Shown piece after piece: positions 36,491 through 45,600 of a DNA stretch of 61,399 bases. Below the pieces are notes generated by a model that was given only the letters and a program-made list of their open reading frames with translations, ran no database searches and had not been told where the DNA came from. This DNA comes from Streptomyces sp. NBC_00878 (GTDB lineage Bacteria; Actinomycetota; Actinomycetes; Streptomycetales; Streptomycetaceae), in contig NZ_JAPEOK010000005.1 in assembly GCF_026341515.1 (NCBI RefSeq), forward strand, positions 1-61,399. The letters run 5' to 3'. Numbering within the stretch: position 1 is the first letter of the stretch; each line of letters opens with the position of its first letter. The translations under genes were made by a program, and so were the position numbers.

Positions 36491-36522
36491 TGTCTGTCCC
36501 CGCACACCGCCGGGGGCAGACA
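36491..36522 (+). terminator. Terminator hairpin after gajB
   Basis: TGTCTGTCCCCG pairs with CGGGGGCAGACA as a 12-bp stem with one G-U pair around CACACCGC, 11 bases past the gajB stop. Confidence 0.65.
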
Positions 36523-36734
36523 CCACGAGCCTCGCGGCAGCCTGCTGCTCGGCGTGCCCACGCTGTCGGCATCAGCGCCGGCACGAGGCCACCGCCCGTG
36601 GACGGGTCTGTCCGCTTAGGGCCTTATGAGATCAACCGGCCCATCGTCGGCCTGCCGCGCGTTAGGGTCAACTTCCGCCTGGTCGCAGCGGTTTGAGGCG
36701 GTGACGGATTTCATTCACAGGGGGAGTCTGCGGG

Positions 36735-38972
36735 ATGTACGGTCAGCTGACGTCGGACGTGCCACTCGGCCCGTTCGAGGGCACGACGATCACCGTATGG
36801 TCGGGTCAGGGCAAGCAGGCGAAACTGCATGCCACACCGTCGTGCTCGTATCTGCGCTCGGCTCGCGGTGTCGAACGGACGGTATATCTGAATGCCGCCG
36901 TGGTCGGGCGGATGTGCCCACAGTGCGGCACCTACGGGTCCTGGGCACGTCCGGGTACGGGTCTGGCGGTGTTCCTGGACACGTTGACCGGGCTGGGTCT
37001 GCTGTACGAACTGGACAGCTTCCGCGATCCGGACGAGGACGCCTTCGAGGACGAAGAGGTCCGGCACGCGGCCGCCGTGCTGTACAAACCCGTGGCCGAC
37101 AATCCGGCGGTCCCTGCCGAACAGGACAACGCGGAGCACGACGAGGACGACACGTGGGAGGAGCGGCAAGAGGCCCAGCGTGTACGTGAGTCGGTGCTGC
37201 GGCAGTGGGGCGGCGCGCTGGCGAGCATGCACCGCACGCACCGGCAGTTGGCGCTGTTCCCCTGGCTGCGGGCCTGGGCCGGGGCGGCGCTCGAAGCGAA
37301 GGCCGGGTATCTGCACGTCCTGCAGGAGCAGGCCCAGCTGTTGGTCGCCGAAAGGGCGCTGTTGGCGGCGACCGCGGCGGCCGCCATGACGGAGCCTGAT
37401 GTTCCCGCCGACGAGCCAGCCTTCGCACCGCTGGGCGACCCCGGCGAGGCTCGCCGGCAGCTGCTGTCGCTGTGGCGGCGGTGGCGCAGCGCGGTCGAGG
37501 ACAGCTGGGACGACCCGCAGCAGCAGACCTACGTGGTGCATCATCTGACCGACACGATGGGCAGCCGCCGCAAGGGGCGCGACCAGATGCTGGAGCGGGC
37601 CCGGGCGGTGGTGGCAGGCTGGGAGGCCGACGTCCGAGCAGCGGCCGGAGAAAAGCACGACGAGCGGATTGTGGTCGCTCGTCTTCCCCGTGATGCGGCG
37701 GAGCGCGGCTCTGGCAGGTCGCTTGTTGACCGGCTGGGTGAGTGGGAGCTGGGGGTGCTCGCCTCGTACACGGCCGACGCTGTCTGGGAGCCGCAGTCCG
37801 TCATCACCGTGCGGGTGCCGGAGCCGGTGGCCGTGCGGCTGCTGACACAGCATCACACTCTGTCCTACAGCGAGCCGGAGACCGCCGAGGCCGAACAGCT
37901 GGCGGCACAATCCCCGGCGGACCCCCGGCCCGCGGCCGGATCGGGTGTCGGGCCGGGGGTGTTCGACGACACGCCGGTCCACAGCAGGCGTCTGGTCACC
38001 GGCGAGCACCTGCGCGCGCTGCGCGCCGCTACGCGGGATGCCGAGCAGCTGTACGTGGTGTTCTCCGTTGGCAGCGGGCTTGAGGTCGTGGCGCTGAGCG
38101 TCCTGGAAGAACGGTGCGCTGCAGGATGGCAGGGTTCCATCATCGCCGGTGCAAGTGACCTGCCTGATGCCCTCTTCGCGCCCCGCCGGCCGTCTCCCGA
38201 CCAGGAGGAATCCGTCTGGCCCGCGCGTATCCACGATCCGCATCACGAGGCGTTCGGCAGCCATCTGAGCACGGCGGAGGGCGAACGGGTGCTGGTACGG
38301 CTGTGCGAGGGGCGACGCGACACCGATCATGCACTGCGTTCCCTGGCCCTGGCCCGCGGCGTAGCCGACCTGCGCCAGTTGGAGGCTGTCGGGTACAACG
38401 ACCGGGATTTTCCGCACCGTCCCTTCGCGTCGGCGGTCTGGCACGGTCTGCTGGCCATGGAGCAACTGGACCTGGAACCCTTCGAACCCGTCACCGATAC
38501 CGGATGGCAGAGTGGCTCCGAGCTGCCGTTGGGCATACTCGCCGGAGTACAGGCCTACACCTCGGACGCGGACGGTCGGTATCAGGGCCGGGCCCACTCC
38601 CCCGATTGCAAGCACCGGCGTCCGGAGCGCGGAGTCAGCCGCGACGATGACCTGGTGACCATCAAGGAGTTGCTGGGCAACAAGGGCTTCGACCCGTGCA
38701 GCAAGTGCGGCGGGTACGCCGTCCGCCGTCTCAGCCAGGACCAGGTCGCCTACTACCGTGCCGCACACCGGCTGCACAGCCTCACCCACCAGGTGCATTC
38801 CGCAACAGCCCGCAACAACAGCACCGGCGGCGCTGAACTGGCAGCGAAGTTGCAGGAGTTCACTGATCTGGACCGGGAGACTGCCCAGGCATGGTTCCTG
38901 TTGCGGAAGGAAGCCCGCAGGTGGCAGCAGACCGTGAACGCTCTGCTGGGTGAGCTGCCCGGATCGGCATGA
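36735..38972 (+). CDS. Hypothetical protein with duplicated Cys/His knuckles
   Basis: 745 aa from ATG 36735, with AGGGGGAG upstream. It is unrecognised but has a notable repeat. Near the N-terminus LHATPSCSYLR ... GRMCPQCGTYG (residues ~32-75) and near the C-terminus RAHSPDCKHRR ... FDPCSKCGGYAVRRL (~618-672) share H-x(3)-C followed by C-x2-C-G-x-Y. These look like two copies of a small metal-binding module, comparable to host-attachment or HIRAN-adjacent knuckles. The middle is acidic (EDAFEDEE, HDEDDTWEE) and then helical. No nuclease or ATPase motif. It lies between Gabija and a probable PD-(D/E)XK gene, so a defence role is possible. Confidence 0.65.
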   Translation: MYGQLTSDVPLGPFEGTTITVWSGQGKQAKLHATPSCSYLRSARGVERTVYLNAAVVGRMCPQCGTYGSWARPGTGLAVFLDTLTGLGLLYELDSFRDPDEDAFEDEEVRHAAAVLYKPVADNPAVPAEQDNAEHDEDDTWEERQEAQRVRESVLRQWGGALASMHRTHRQLALFPWLRAWAGAALEAKAGYLHVLQEQAQLLVAERALLAATAAAAMTEPDVPADEPAFAPLGDPGEARRQLLSLWRRWRSAVEDSWDDPQQQTYVVHHLTDTMGSRRKGRDQMLERARAVVAGWEADVRAAAGEKHDERIVVARLPRDAAERGSGRSLVDRLGEWELGVLASYTADAVWEPQSVITVRVPEPVAVRLLTQHHTLSYSEPETAEAEQLAAQSPADPRPAAGSGVGPGVFDDTPVHSRRLVTGEHLRALRAATRDAEQLYVVFSVGSGLEVVALSVLEERCAAGWQGSIIAGASDLPDALFAPRRPSPDQEESVWPARIHDPHHEAFGSHLSTAEGERVLVRLCEGRRDTDHALRSLALARGVADLRQLEAVGYNDRDFPHRPFASAVWHGLLAMEQLDLEPFEPVTDTGWQSGSELPLGILAGVQAYTSDADGRYQGRAHSPDCKHRRPERGVSRDDDLVTIKELLGNKGFDPCSKCGGYAVRRLSQDQVAYYRAAHRLHSLTHQVHSATARNNSTGGAELAAKLQEFTDLDRETAQAWFLLRKEARRWQQTVNALLGELPGSA

Positions 38973-39011
38973 CCGAGGACAGGGCTCCGACACCCGGCGG
39001 GAAGGCTGCCC

Positions 39012-39050
39012 GGCGTCCAGCGGGCCTCAGGCAAGCGCCCGTTGGACGCC
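39012..39050. terminator. Bidirectional terminator hairpin
   Basis: GGCGTCCAGCGGGC pairs with GCCCGTTGGACGCC over 14 bp with one G-U pair, between the convergent genes ending at 38972 and 39103. Confidence 0.65.
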
Positions 39051-39102
39051 TCGGCCATCGGGCACCCCTACCGGTTACTAGGCAGGCTTGGGTGTCGGTG
39101 TG

Positions 39103-40275
39103 TCACGCCGGGCTCAGCAGCACCTCTTCCAGGTCTTGCCAGCTTGGCGGCGGCTCGGCTGCAGAACGCACGACAGTCAGCAGACGTCCGTCGAGGCAGG
39201 CGTCGAAACGGCCTTCGGCCCGTGCGAGGCGCTCTCGGACGCCGGCCTGGGGTGGGGGCTGTTCGGCCAGGACAGCCAGCAGCACCTCGTGCTGGGCAGG
39301 TCCCAGCGCGTCGGCGGGCACCCAGGTGCCGCGGACGGGATTGCCGGCGAGTTCCGCATCGAGTTCGGGGGCGGTGTCGTACAGCCGCTGCACCAGGCGG
39401 CCGGTCCGTGAGAGCGGGTCGGCCGTGGGCTGTGTGCGAGCAGCAGCAGGCACCGGCAACATGGTCCGCAGTGTGTCCGTGGCGGATGGCGGGTCGAGCG
39501 GCGGTTCAGGTTCATCAGTCGGCATCTGCCCGAAGGGGCCCTCTGGTGGTCTGCGCCGTCGCTCGTGCACGGGAAAGCGCCACTGGTGGCCTTCGCTCTG
39601 CCGCTTCCAGCGGACGTCGAGTGCACCGTCCCAGCGTTCGTCCTGGGGGAGGAAGACGTCCACGGCGACGCCGGAGCGGCCGATCCAGACCCAGCTCATG
39701 AAGTAGGCGTGGTCCCGGTGGGCGGCGGACCAGCGCGCCAGGTCCTGCAGCCGGTTCTTCTGCTCGGCAAGGGGTCGTTTCGGCACGAGTGTCTTGGTGC
39801 GGCGGTGTCGGCCGCGGGCCTCTCCCGCAACCCGGCCGCCGGGCAGGTGGAACAGCAAATCGGGCCGGATTCCGCCCTTCTGATAGTCCGTCATGCTGCC
39901 CGGCAGTGCGTCGAAGCTGTGCAGCGGATGCGCCGTGTTGTCCCAGGCGAAGAGCGCTTCGCCGGCCGCCGTCAGCATGCCCAGGCCTGAGCTTTCGGCG
40001 ACGAAGCCGCGGATGTGCCGCGAGCTCGCCGTGAACGCGCGGTGATCGACCCGAAGGGGGCCGCCGGCCCCAGCGGTATGGAGGTAGCTGGCAAGGAGAC
40101 GGACCTCGAGCTGCTTGGTCCGGTAGTCGAGGACGCGGTTGTGGTCGCAGGCGAGCGCGTTGATGTGGATGAGCCGGGCCAGCCCGACCGGCAGCTCGCC
40201 CTGCCCAACCTCCGTGACGGTCACCACCGGCTCCTGCACCTGGAACTGCCACACCCGGGCTCGTACCGTGTTCAC
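39103..40275 (-). CDS. PD-(D/E)XK-like hypothetical protein
   Basis: 390 aa from GTG 40275, with AGAGGA 8 nt upstream; GTG 40281 is the alternative. The N-terminal half includes GGIRPDLLFHLPGGRVAGEARGR, which resembles the beta-hairpin of PD-(D/E)XK nucleases with D...E-x-R, the usual Lys being Arg, followed by KNRLQDLARW and a YFMSWVWIG strand. The remainder is Pro-rich then helical, with a short winged-helix-like tail. The family is not recognised and the nuclease call is tentative. Divergent from the XRE-ImmA gene. Confidence 0.6.
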   Translation of the reverse strand: MNTVRARVWQFQVQEPVVTVTEVGQGELPVGLARLIHINALACDHNRVLDYRTKQLEVRLLASYLHTAGAGGPLRVDHRAFTASSRHIRGFVAESSGLGMLTAAGEALFAWDNTAHPLHSFDALPGSMTDYQKGGIRPDLLFHLPGGRVAGEARGRHRRTKTLVPKRPLAEQKNRLQDLARWSAAHRDHAYFMSWVWIGRSGVAVDVFLPQDERWDGALDVRWKRQSEGHQWRFPVHERRRRPPEGPFGQMPTDEPEPPLDPPSATDTLRTMLPVPAAARTQPTADPLSRTGRLVQRLYDTAPELDAELAGNPVRGTWVPADALGPAQHEVLLAVLAEQPPPQAGVRERLARAEGRFDACLDGRLLTVVRSAAEPPPSWQDLEEVLLSPA

Positions 40276-40657
40276 TTGCACATTCCTCTTCTCGTTTGCG
40301 TCGCACCGCGCGCCCGTCCGTGGCCCTGGACATGATGTGGTGCGCAACTCCCCTGCGCCGTCGGGGCCTTCACATCATGCCGTTGGTCCGGGACCATCCT
40401 GCACGTGTCGGCCTGCTGCATGCAGGTCGGCTGCGCAGACGACGCCGTCACTGACCGGCCCGGATCCCGTCCGGTCCTGCTGAGTCCTGCCTTGACCGGA
40501 TCACCGGGTGACGGCGGGGGCGGCTGCGCGGTCCCCGGTCTGCCGCATGGCCCTGTCAGCAGAGGGCTGTTGGCTGTGACGGAGCCCACCAGGAAGCCGA
40601 ATCAGCCCCGGAATATTCCGTGTTAATGTTTTGAGGTCTGATCTGAGGCGGTGGGGT
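40276..40657. other. Divergent promoter region of 39103 and 40658
   Basis: 382 bases without a gene, rich in short palindromes: TGGTCC-G-GGACCA near 40384, CCTGC/GCAGG near 40418 and the CGGAATATTCCG site at 40609-40620. Confidence 0.45.
40609..40620. promoter_or_regulatory. Operator-like palindrome before XRE-ImmA gene
   Basis: CGGAATATTCCG is a perfect 12-bp palindrome, AT-rich in its centre, followed immediately by TGTTAATG, a likely -10. It fits autoregulation by the HTH of the next gene. Confidence 0.5.
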
Positions 40658-41770
40658 GTGGTGGCGTCCGTTGACCTGCAGGCGCATCCCGGCATGCTCG
40701 CGCTCGCGCGCGAGTCGCGGGGCATGACGCAGGTCGACGTGGCCGCCGCCATGACCAAGGCCGCGCCTGCCGGTGCCACGGTGGTGTCCCAGGGATACGT
40801 CAGCCGCGCGGAATCGGGGCGCCTTGTGGTCGCCGACGACCGTCTCCAGCTGTATGCCGCCGCCCTGGGCTACCCGGTAGATCTGCTGTGCCTGGATCCC
40901 CGGGTGAGCGGGGTGGGGGTGGGACTGATCCATCACCGCAAGAGAGCCTCTCTGTCGTCCTCGGCGCTGCGCCGCATCCACGCCCAACTCGCCCTGGTGC
41001 GGCTGCAGGTGACAGGCCTCGTGCAGGCCGCCGCGGCAGCGGACGTGCCGCACCGCTTCTCCCGCATGCTCCTGGACGACTTCACGACGGCCAAGGATGC
41101 GGCCCGCCAGGTGCGCCGCGCCTGGGGCCTGCCCAGGGGGCCGGTGGCGGATGTGATCGCCGCGATCGAGGAGGCCGGCGGCTTGGTCGTGATGCGGAGT
41201 CTCGGCAGTGAGCTGCTGGACGCGGTCAGTCAGTGGGACGACCTCCAGGTCCCGCTGGTCCTGGTCAACGACCATGCGCCGGGCGATCGTTGCCGCTTCA
41301 GTGTCGCGCACGAGCTGGGCCATCTGGTGATGCATCCCGCGCCCGGCACGTCGAGCGAGCAGGAGAAGCAGGCCGACGCGTTCGCCGCGGAGTTCCTGAT
41401 GCCGGCGGCCGACATACGGCGGGCGTTCGCCGACGGTGTGGACTTGGCGCGGCTGGCGGAGCTCAAGCGCGTCTGGCGGGTGTCGATGAGCGCGCTGCTG
41501 CGGCGCGCGCTCACCCTGAACGCCATCACCGAATGGCAGTACCGCACGGTGATGGTGGAGATGTCGGCGCTCGGCTACCGCACGGCCGAACCGGTCGAGG
41601 TGGAGCCGGAGCGGCCCATGCGCGTGCCGGCGCTGGTGGACGTCCTGTTGTCCGACCGGGGCCTGGCGATCGACGAGGCGGCCGCGTGCGCCCGCCTTCT
41701 TCCCGAGGACTTCAAGCGCCTGTATGTGGCAGGCGACCGCTCGTTATCCCCTGAGCCGCTTCGAAGGTGA
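40658..41770 (+). CDS. XRE-ImmA/IrrE fusion: HTH regulator with metallopeptidase domain
   Basis: 370 aa. An XRE helix-turn-helix occupies residues ~8-75 (LALARESRGMTQVDVA, SQGYVSRAESGRLVV). An ImmA/IrrE-type zinc peptidase follows (~150-310), with VAHELGHLVMH (HExxH-type HELGH, first His ~218) and the second helix EKQADAFAAEFLMP carrying the third ligand. Such fusions sense stress or phage and cleave repressors, and act as regulator/antitoxin in RosmerTA-like pairs. The start is GTG 40658 after GAGGCGG. The next gene begins 4 bp later, so the two form one unit. Confidence 0.85.
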   Translation: MVASVDLQAHPGMLALARESRGMTQVDVAAAMTKAAPAGATVVSQGYVSRAESGRLVVADDRLQLYAAALGYPVDLLCLDPRVSGVGVGLIHHRKRASLSSSALRRIHAQLALVRLQVTGLVQAAAAADVPHRFSRMLLDDFTTAKDAARQVRRAWGLPRGPVADVIAAIEEAGGLVVMRSLGSELLDAVSQWDDLQVPLVLVNDHAPGDRCRFSVAHELGHLVMHPAPGTSSEQEKQADAFAAEFLMPAADIRRAFADGVDLARLAELKRVWRVSMSALLRRALTLNAITEWQYRTVMVEMSALGYRTAEPVEVEPERPMRVPALVDVLLSDRGLAIDEAAACARLLPEDFKRLYVAGDRSLSPEPLRR

Positions 41771-41774
41771 GGCC

Positions 41775-43001
41775 ATGATCGACCCGTCTGCTCCGCTGCC
41801 GCGTCCGCGCTCCGATCTCACCGAGCCTCCCGACGTGCCGCAGGCCCTGCCCGGTGCGCTGAGCGTTCTGCAGGGGCGCATGCTGCTGCAGGTGTCTCCT
41901 GCCCGTGTCGGTTATCTGCGCGGACAGCTTGATGCGGGTCGCAGCGGGCTGGTGCTGTGCGGGAAGAACGCGCTGCGGAAGGCGAAAAGACTGCGCAAGG
42001 AGGAACAGTTCAGCGGGCCGCTGCTGGTCGATCCGGCCGTGTACGAGGTGCGGGCGGCCAGCGAGGAGGAGCCATTCCCGCCCGCGTCGGAGGACACCTT
42101 CGCCTTCGACGATCCGCTCGAGGTGTCGCTGGCGGAGCAGCGGGCGGTCGGCGTTACCGCGCCGTTGACCCCGACCGGCTACATCCACGCCGAGGACTCC
42201 GACGCCCTCAAGGCGGCGGTGCGGCGGGTGGCCGACCTGGACGATGCGCAGGTCGTCTTCGCGGCGCCGGTCGACGTGGGCTGGCTGCGGGAAGAGGACG
42301 CGGTGCGGCAGCTGATCGCCTGTCTGCGGCTGGTGAAGGGGCCCAAGGCGATCATGCTGGGCGGTCAGATGGACCCTCTCGCGCGTCATGCACGAGCCGT
42401 CGACCACCTGCGGCGAGTGATCGAGGAAGTGCCGGGAGCGGCGTTGCTGCGCACCGATCTGGCGGCCTTCGGCGCGCTGGCCGCGGGAGCCTCTTTCACA
42501 GCGTTCGGTGTCGGCAGCCGGCTGCGGCACATTGTCGCTCCGGGCGAGAAGGCCAAGACCAGCAAGGGCTTTTCGACGTCGCCGCACGTGCTGTTCGCCG
42601 AGCTGATGGACTTCTTCCTCGGCAAGACCCTGGCCGACCGCTTCGCCGGTGCCCCGGCCCCCATCTGCGGCTGCGCAGTGTGCGAGGGGGTGTGGGCACT
42701 GGACGAATTCGCCAGCAATGCCGACGAACGGCCGGCACGGGCCGCCGCACACAATGTGGCCGTGCTGATGGAGTGGCTGCGCACGCTGACCGCGATCACT
42801 CCCGGGCTGGCGCGCCAACAGTGGTGGCACGAGCACTGCCGCACGGCGGTAGAGCGGTATCCACTGGTCAACGCGCAACTGCGGCAGCCGGACGCCTTCA
42901 AGGTGCCCCAGCAGCTGAAGCGGTGGGCGCTGGCCGCCCCGGCGTCGGAGGGGGACGGAGCGAACGGGCAGGCGGCGGCCAACCATCAGCGCAGGAGCTG
43001 A
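41775..43001 (+). CDS. Partner of XRE-ImmA; possible TGT-like TIM-barrel protein
   Basis: 408 aa from ATG 41775, AAGGTGAGG upstream. It alternates strands and helices like a TIM barrel (VVFAAPVDVGWL, KAIMLGG, ALLRTDLAAFGALAAGASFTAFGVG) and then has ICGCAVCEG (C-x-C-x2-C, ~residues 297-302) followed by AAAHNVAVLMEWL. A CxCxxC with a later His is the zinc site of tRNA-guanine transglycosylases and of DpdA-type DNA-modifying relatives, so a distant TGT fold is possible. The catalytic Asp residues of TGT were not confirmed. Being 4 bp after the ImmA gene, it is probably the effector or target of that regulator. Confidence 0.65.
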   Translation: MIDPSAPLPRPRSDLTEPPDVPQALPGALSVLQGRMLLQVSPARVGYLRGQLDAGRSGLVLCGKNALRKAKRLRKEEQFSGPLLVDPAVYEVRAASEEEPFPPASEDTFAFDDPLEVSLAEQRAVGVTAPLTPTGYIHAEDSDALKAAVRRVADLDDAQVVFAAPVDVGWLREEDAVRQLIACLRLVKGPKAIMLGGQMDPLARHARAVDHLRRVIEEVPGAALLRTDLAAFGALAAGASFTAFGVGSRLRHIVAPGEKAKTSKGFSTSPHVLFAELMDFFLGKTLADRFAGAPAPICGCAVCEGVWALDEFASNADERPARAAAHNVAVLMEWLRTLTAITPGLARQQWWHEHCRTAVERYPLVNAQLRQPDAFKVPQQLKRWALAAPASEGDGANGQAAANHQRRS

Positions 43002-43609
43002 TACAGCTCCTCGACGAAGCACCACGCGGCGGCGGTGTGCCGCTGCGGCCGGTACTCCTCCGGCGCGAGCAGCATCTCCACACCGTGCTCGGCGGCGAGG
43101 AACACGCCGATGCCGTAGAAGTCGGCCTCGGCCAGCAGCTCTTCCAGGTGTGAGGGGCGGCGGGTGAGCAGCATGGCGCGGCGGCAGAACGGCGCGAACC
43201 GGCCCGCGTCCCGCAGTCCCTGGCGCCACCCGGCGGCGCGCACCACGGCCAGGTCCACGCGCACCGGCCGGACCGCGCGCCGGGTCACCGTCGTGCGGTC
43301 ACGGTCCGCGGCGCCCGCAGGCAGGGCGCGTACGGCCCGCCGCTGGCTGGCCTCGAACGAGGCGAGGGGAACGGGGATGCCCACCGGCAGCGTCAGGAGG
43401 GTCTCCAGCGCCGCCATCCGATCCAGCCGTCCTGCGACGGCGTCCTGGCGCCGGGCGTGCTCGGCGGCATCCAACCGGTGGAAGAACAGGGCCTCAGCGC
43501 CCTGCAGGGAGGCGACCTTGGTCTGGGTGCCAGCCTCCAGCAGGGCGGCAGACGCCGTCCGCACGGAACGGCCGATCACGGAGTTCGCCAAGGTCACCAT
43601 GGCCTCCAC
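42986..43609 (-). CDS. Hypothetical protein
   Basis: 207 aa, start GTG 43609 with GTGAGG upstream; ATG 43600 is possible. It has a helical N-terminus (SVRTASAALLEAGTQTKVASLQ), then LTLPVGIPVPLASFEASQRR, a basic/hydrophobic middle and FYGIGVFLAAEHGVEMLLAPEEYRP near the end. Unrecognised. Its 3' end overlaps the convergent gene by 16 bp. It follows a winged-helix regulator by 42 bp, suggesting one transcription unit. Confidence 0.6.
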   Translation of the reverse strand: MEAMVTLANSVIGRSVRTASAALLEAGTQTKVASLQGAEALFFHRLDAAEHARRQDAVAGRLDRMAALETLLTLPVGIPVPLASFEASQRRAVRALPAGAADRDRTTVTRRAVRPVRVDLAVVRAAGWRQGLRDAGRFAPFCRRAMLLTRRPSHLEELLAEADFYGIGVFLAAEHGVEMLLAPEEYRPQRHTAAAWCFVEELYQLLR

Positions 43610-43651
43610 CCTGCCTCACCGGGCTCCGGCCGCACGCGGCGGCCCCGCCGA

Positions 43652-43981
43652 CTATCCAACCCGCATGGGTACGGACTGTTCTGCCAAACAGCTCAACAGG
43701 CCTTCGAGACACTGCCAGAGCGCGTCGTTGTCGCTGCGCCGGTACCAGCGGCGCCGCTCCCCCGGCGTCCGCGGCAGCCGCTCGGCCAGCCCGGCCTCCA
43801 CCAGGGCCCGGATCGGCGCCTGGTAGACACTGGCCGGTGCGTTGCGGGCGGCGGCAAGGTCTCCCAGGCACACACCCTGCTCGTCCGCTGCCGCCAGCGC
43901 CTCCATCAGCTCCGCCCGGTAGCGGTTGCCGAAGACCCGCACGGACGCCTCACGCAACCGTTCCAAGGCCTCTTGAGACAT
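43652..43981 (-). CDS. Winged-helix transcriptional regulator (ArsR/MarR-like)
   Basis: 109 aa. LREASVRVFGNRYRAELMEAL, then LGDLAAARNAPASVYQAPIRALVEAGLAERL and a wing RRRWYRRSDND, a small winged-helix DNA-binding protein with the ArsR-type opening. No metal-binding Cys set is evident. The promoter just upstream has TTGACA and tandem GCTAATC repeats, probably its own operator. Probably controls itself and the following 207-aa gene. Confidence 0.75.
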   Translation of the reverse strand: MSQEALERLREASVRVFGNRYRAELMEALAAADEQGVCLGDLAAARNAPASVYQAPIRALVEAGLAERLPRTPGERRRWYRRSDNDALWQCLEGLLSCLAEQSVPMRVG

Positions 43982-43988
43982 AATTCAT

Positions 43989-44016
43989 GATTCGCTAATC
44001 GCTAATCCTATGTCAA
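43989..44016 (-). promoter_or_regulatory. Promoter with TTGACA and tandem GATTAGC repeats
   Basis: Read on the minus strand: a consensus -35 TTGACA (44016-44011), then tandem GATTAGC repeats (44007-44001, 44000-43994) and GAATCATG 5 nt before the ATG at 43981. The tandem repeat lies between the -35 and the gene and fits a repressor site. Confidence 0.6.
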
Positions 44017-44132
44017 GGGTGCGGTGCAACAGGTCATATCTGCCGACGGCATGCGTGCCATCGGTCAGGCGAAGGCGTTGGCCAGAGCGCTGGTGATCGT
44101 CGCGGCCAGGGTGAGGGTCGCGGCGAAGGCGA

Positions 44133-44240
44133 GTGGATCCGCGCACGGTCTTGTGGCTCAACGAGGCGCAGCACTATCTCGGCGCGGGCCGCGAGCCGGG
44201 CGAACGCATCGGTGCGGCGCTGCACGGCCCGCTCACCGGT
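44133..44240 (+). pseudogene. Fragment of a Streptomyces STAND-type ATPase
   Basis: The translation DPRTVLWLNEAQHYLGAG then EPGERIGAALHGPLT matches the Walker-B/NEAQ(H/F)YL segment of a Streptomyces ATPase family that usually reads TVVWLNEAQHYL...GERIAAALHxLL. Neither the P-loop upstream nor the following GPVLVLGTLWP segment is present. An orphan scrap of ~35 codons. Confidence 0.55.
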
Positions 44241-44311
44241 GGCGCCTGTCCGCGCCGGCCTGCGGCAGAGGGCCTCCTGCCGCAGGCCGGGGCCTGTGGC
44301 AGGAGCAGTGA

Positions 44312-45235
44312 TCAAGGCTGTACCTGTGCCCGCACCGCGAAGATCTCGTGGTCTTCCGCCGACCCTCTGGTGGAGGAGACTTCCCGGTGCCACAGCCCCA
44401 GGACCAGTACCGAGCCCGCGCGGCGTGCCGCCTGAATCCACTGAGCGCCAGCTTCGGCTGAATACTCGGGGGACCCGATGGTGACAGCGGGGGTGTCCGT
44501 GCCGTTCCAGCGCACTCCCCAGGGACGGTGGGTGTCCGGGTGCTGTTGCAGGATCCACGGTGTGATGCCGGGCAGGGTCTTCCAGGTGTAGAGCGGGAAG
44601 CCACAGCGTTCGGCGAGGTCGTCGATCGTTCCGGTGAGGTCCGGCGAGCTGAGGGTGAGCGCCGGGAAGGATCCTCCGGGGACGGGGACGAAGCCGGTAT
44701 AGGCAGCCACGTAGAAGGGCGGCCGCGGCGGGGCCAGGTCGATGACCAGGGAATGGAGCGGCCCGGCCGTCTGCATGTGGATCAGTTGCGGGATGGCGTA
44801 CGCCCAGATGTCGACCAGGTCGGTGATGAAGTCGCGGAGCTCGTCCTCCTCGAGATAGATCACGAACTGATACGCCTCGTGGTGGCCGTACCGGGGGACG
44901 GTCTGGCAGAAGGCGAGGGTGGTGGGGGTGAAGCCGTCGCCGAGTTCGACCGGTAGCGACGCGGCCAGGGCCGCCGGGACGAGCGGCAGTCCCCCCGTCA
45001 TCCGGTCCATCGCAGAGGTCAGGCAGGGGTCGCAGTCGGCGAGCCGGGCGCCGATGGCTGATGCGGCTGCGGTCATGTCGGCCGTGACGGAGATACCGAA
45101 GGGTTTGCCGCTGACCGGGGGCAGGATGGGAGCCGGGTGCGTGTGCAAGGTGCCGGAGCGGGCGGAGGTGTAGGAGGTGCCGGTGCGGCGGGCGGTGCGC
45201 CGGGCCCGGTCTTTGCGCGCATGTTCTTTGGTCAT
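44312..45235 (-). CDS. Hypothetical protein of unknown family
   Basis: 307 aa from ATG 45235. The preferred start gives TKEHARKDRARRTARRTGTSYTSARS, a basic N-terminus typical of Streptomyces accessory proteins; the upstream extension is atypical. The body has an alpha/beta pattern: LPVELGDGFTPTT, YQFVIYLEEDELRDFITDLVDIW, PPRPPFYVAAYTGFVP, WGVRWNGTDTPAVT. No catalytic motif is recognised. It stands alone on the minus strand. Confidence 0.6.
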   Translation of the reverse strand: MTKEHARKDRARRTARRTGTSYTSARSGTLHTHPAPILPPVSGKPFGISVTADMTAAASAIGARLADCDPCLTSAMDRMTGGLPLVPAALAASLPVELGDGFTPTTLAFCQTVPRYGHHEAYQFVIYLEEDELRDFITDLVDIWAYAIPQLIHMQTAGPLHSLVIDLAPPRPPFYVAAYTGFVPVPGGSFPALTLSSPDLTGTIDDLAERCGFPLYTWKTLPGITPWILQQHPDTHRPWGVRWNGTDTPAVTIGSPEYSAEAGAQWIQAARRAGSVLVLGLWHREVSSTRGSAEDHEIFAVRAQVQP

Positions 45236-45600
45236 GGCGATGGCCTCGAGTCTGCGCTCCGGCCCCATGATCCGGTGCGCGGGATCGGGCGCATGCGGAA
45301 ACCTGTTGGTCAGGCTGATGAACAGCTGTGATGGTACGCGCAGTTGATGCGGCTGATCGCTCCGGATGCCCGGGCACCTTTGCCGTGTGGGGCCGTTCAT
45401 GGGCCGGCCCCGGCTTGGGCCGATGCGCTCGGCCTGTGTAACAGGCTAGCGCCGCAGGCTGCGGGCTCGGGCTGTTTCTCTGCTTTCTTTTACATGCTCC
45501 GGCGACAGGTGACCGGCCTGGCGCCTGGAGCGTACCGAGTGCCGCACGTGATGGTCGGCCGGCCCGGACAGGTGTTGCCAGGGTGACGTGCTGCCGCGTG
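45236..45600. other. Spacer between 44312-45235 and patatin gene
   Basis: 365 bases; no gene, clear terminator or repeat seen. Confidence 0.35.

Noticed and set aside
34300..36561. 753-aa minus-strand frame opposite gajA/gajB
   Set aside because: A high-GC shadow frame; the plus-strand frame has complete helicase motifs and the minus one has none.
36711..38993. 760-aa minus-strand frame
   Set aside because: A shadow of the 36735-38972 gene, with composition rich in Arg/Pro/Gly/His.
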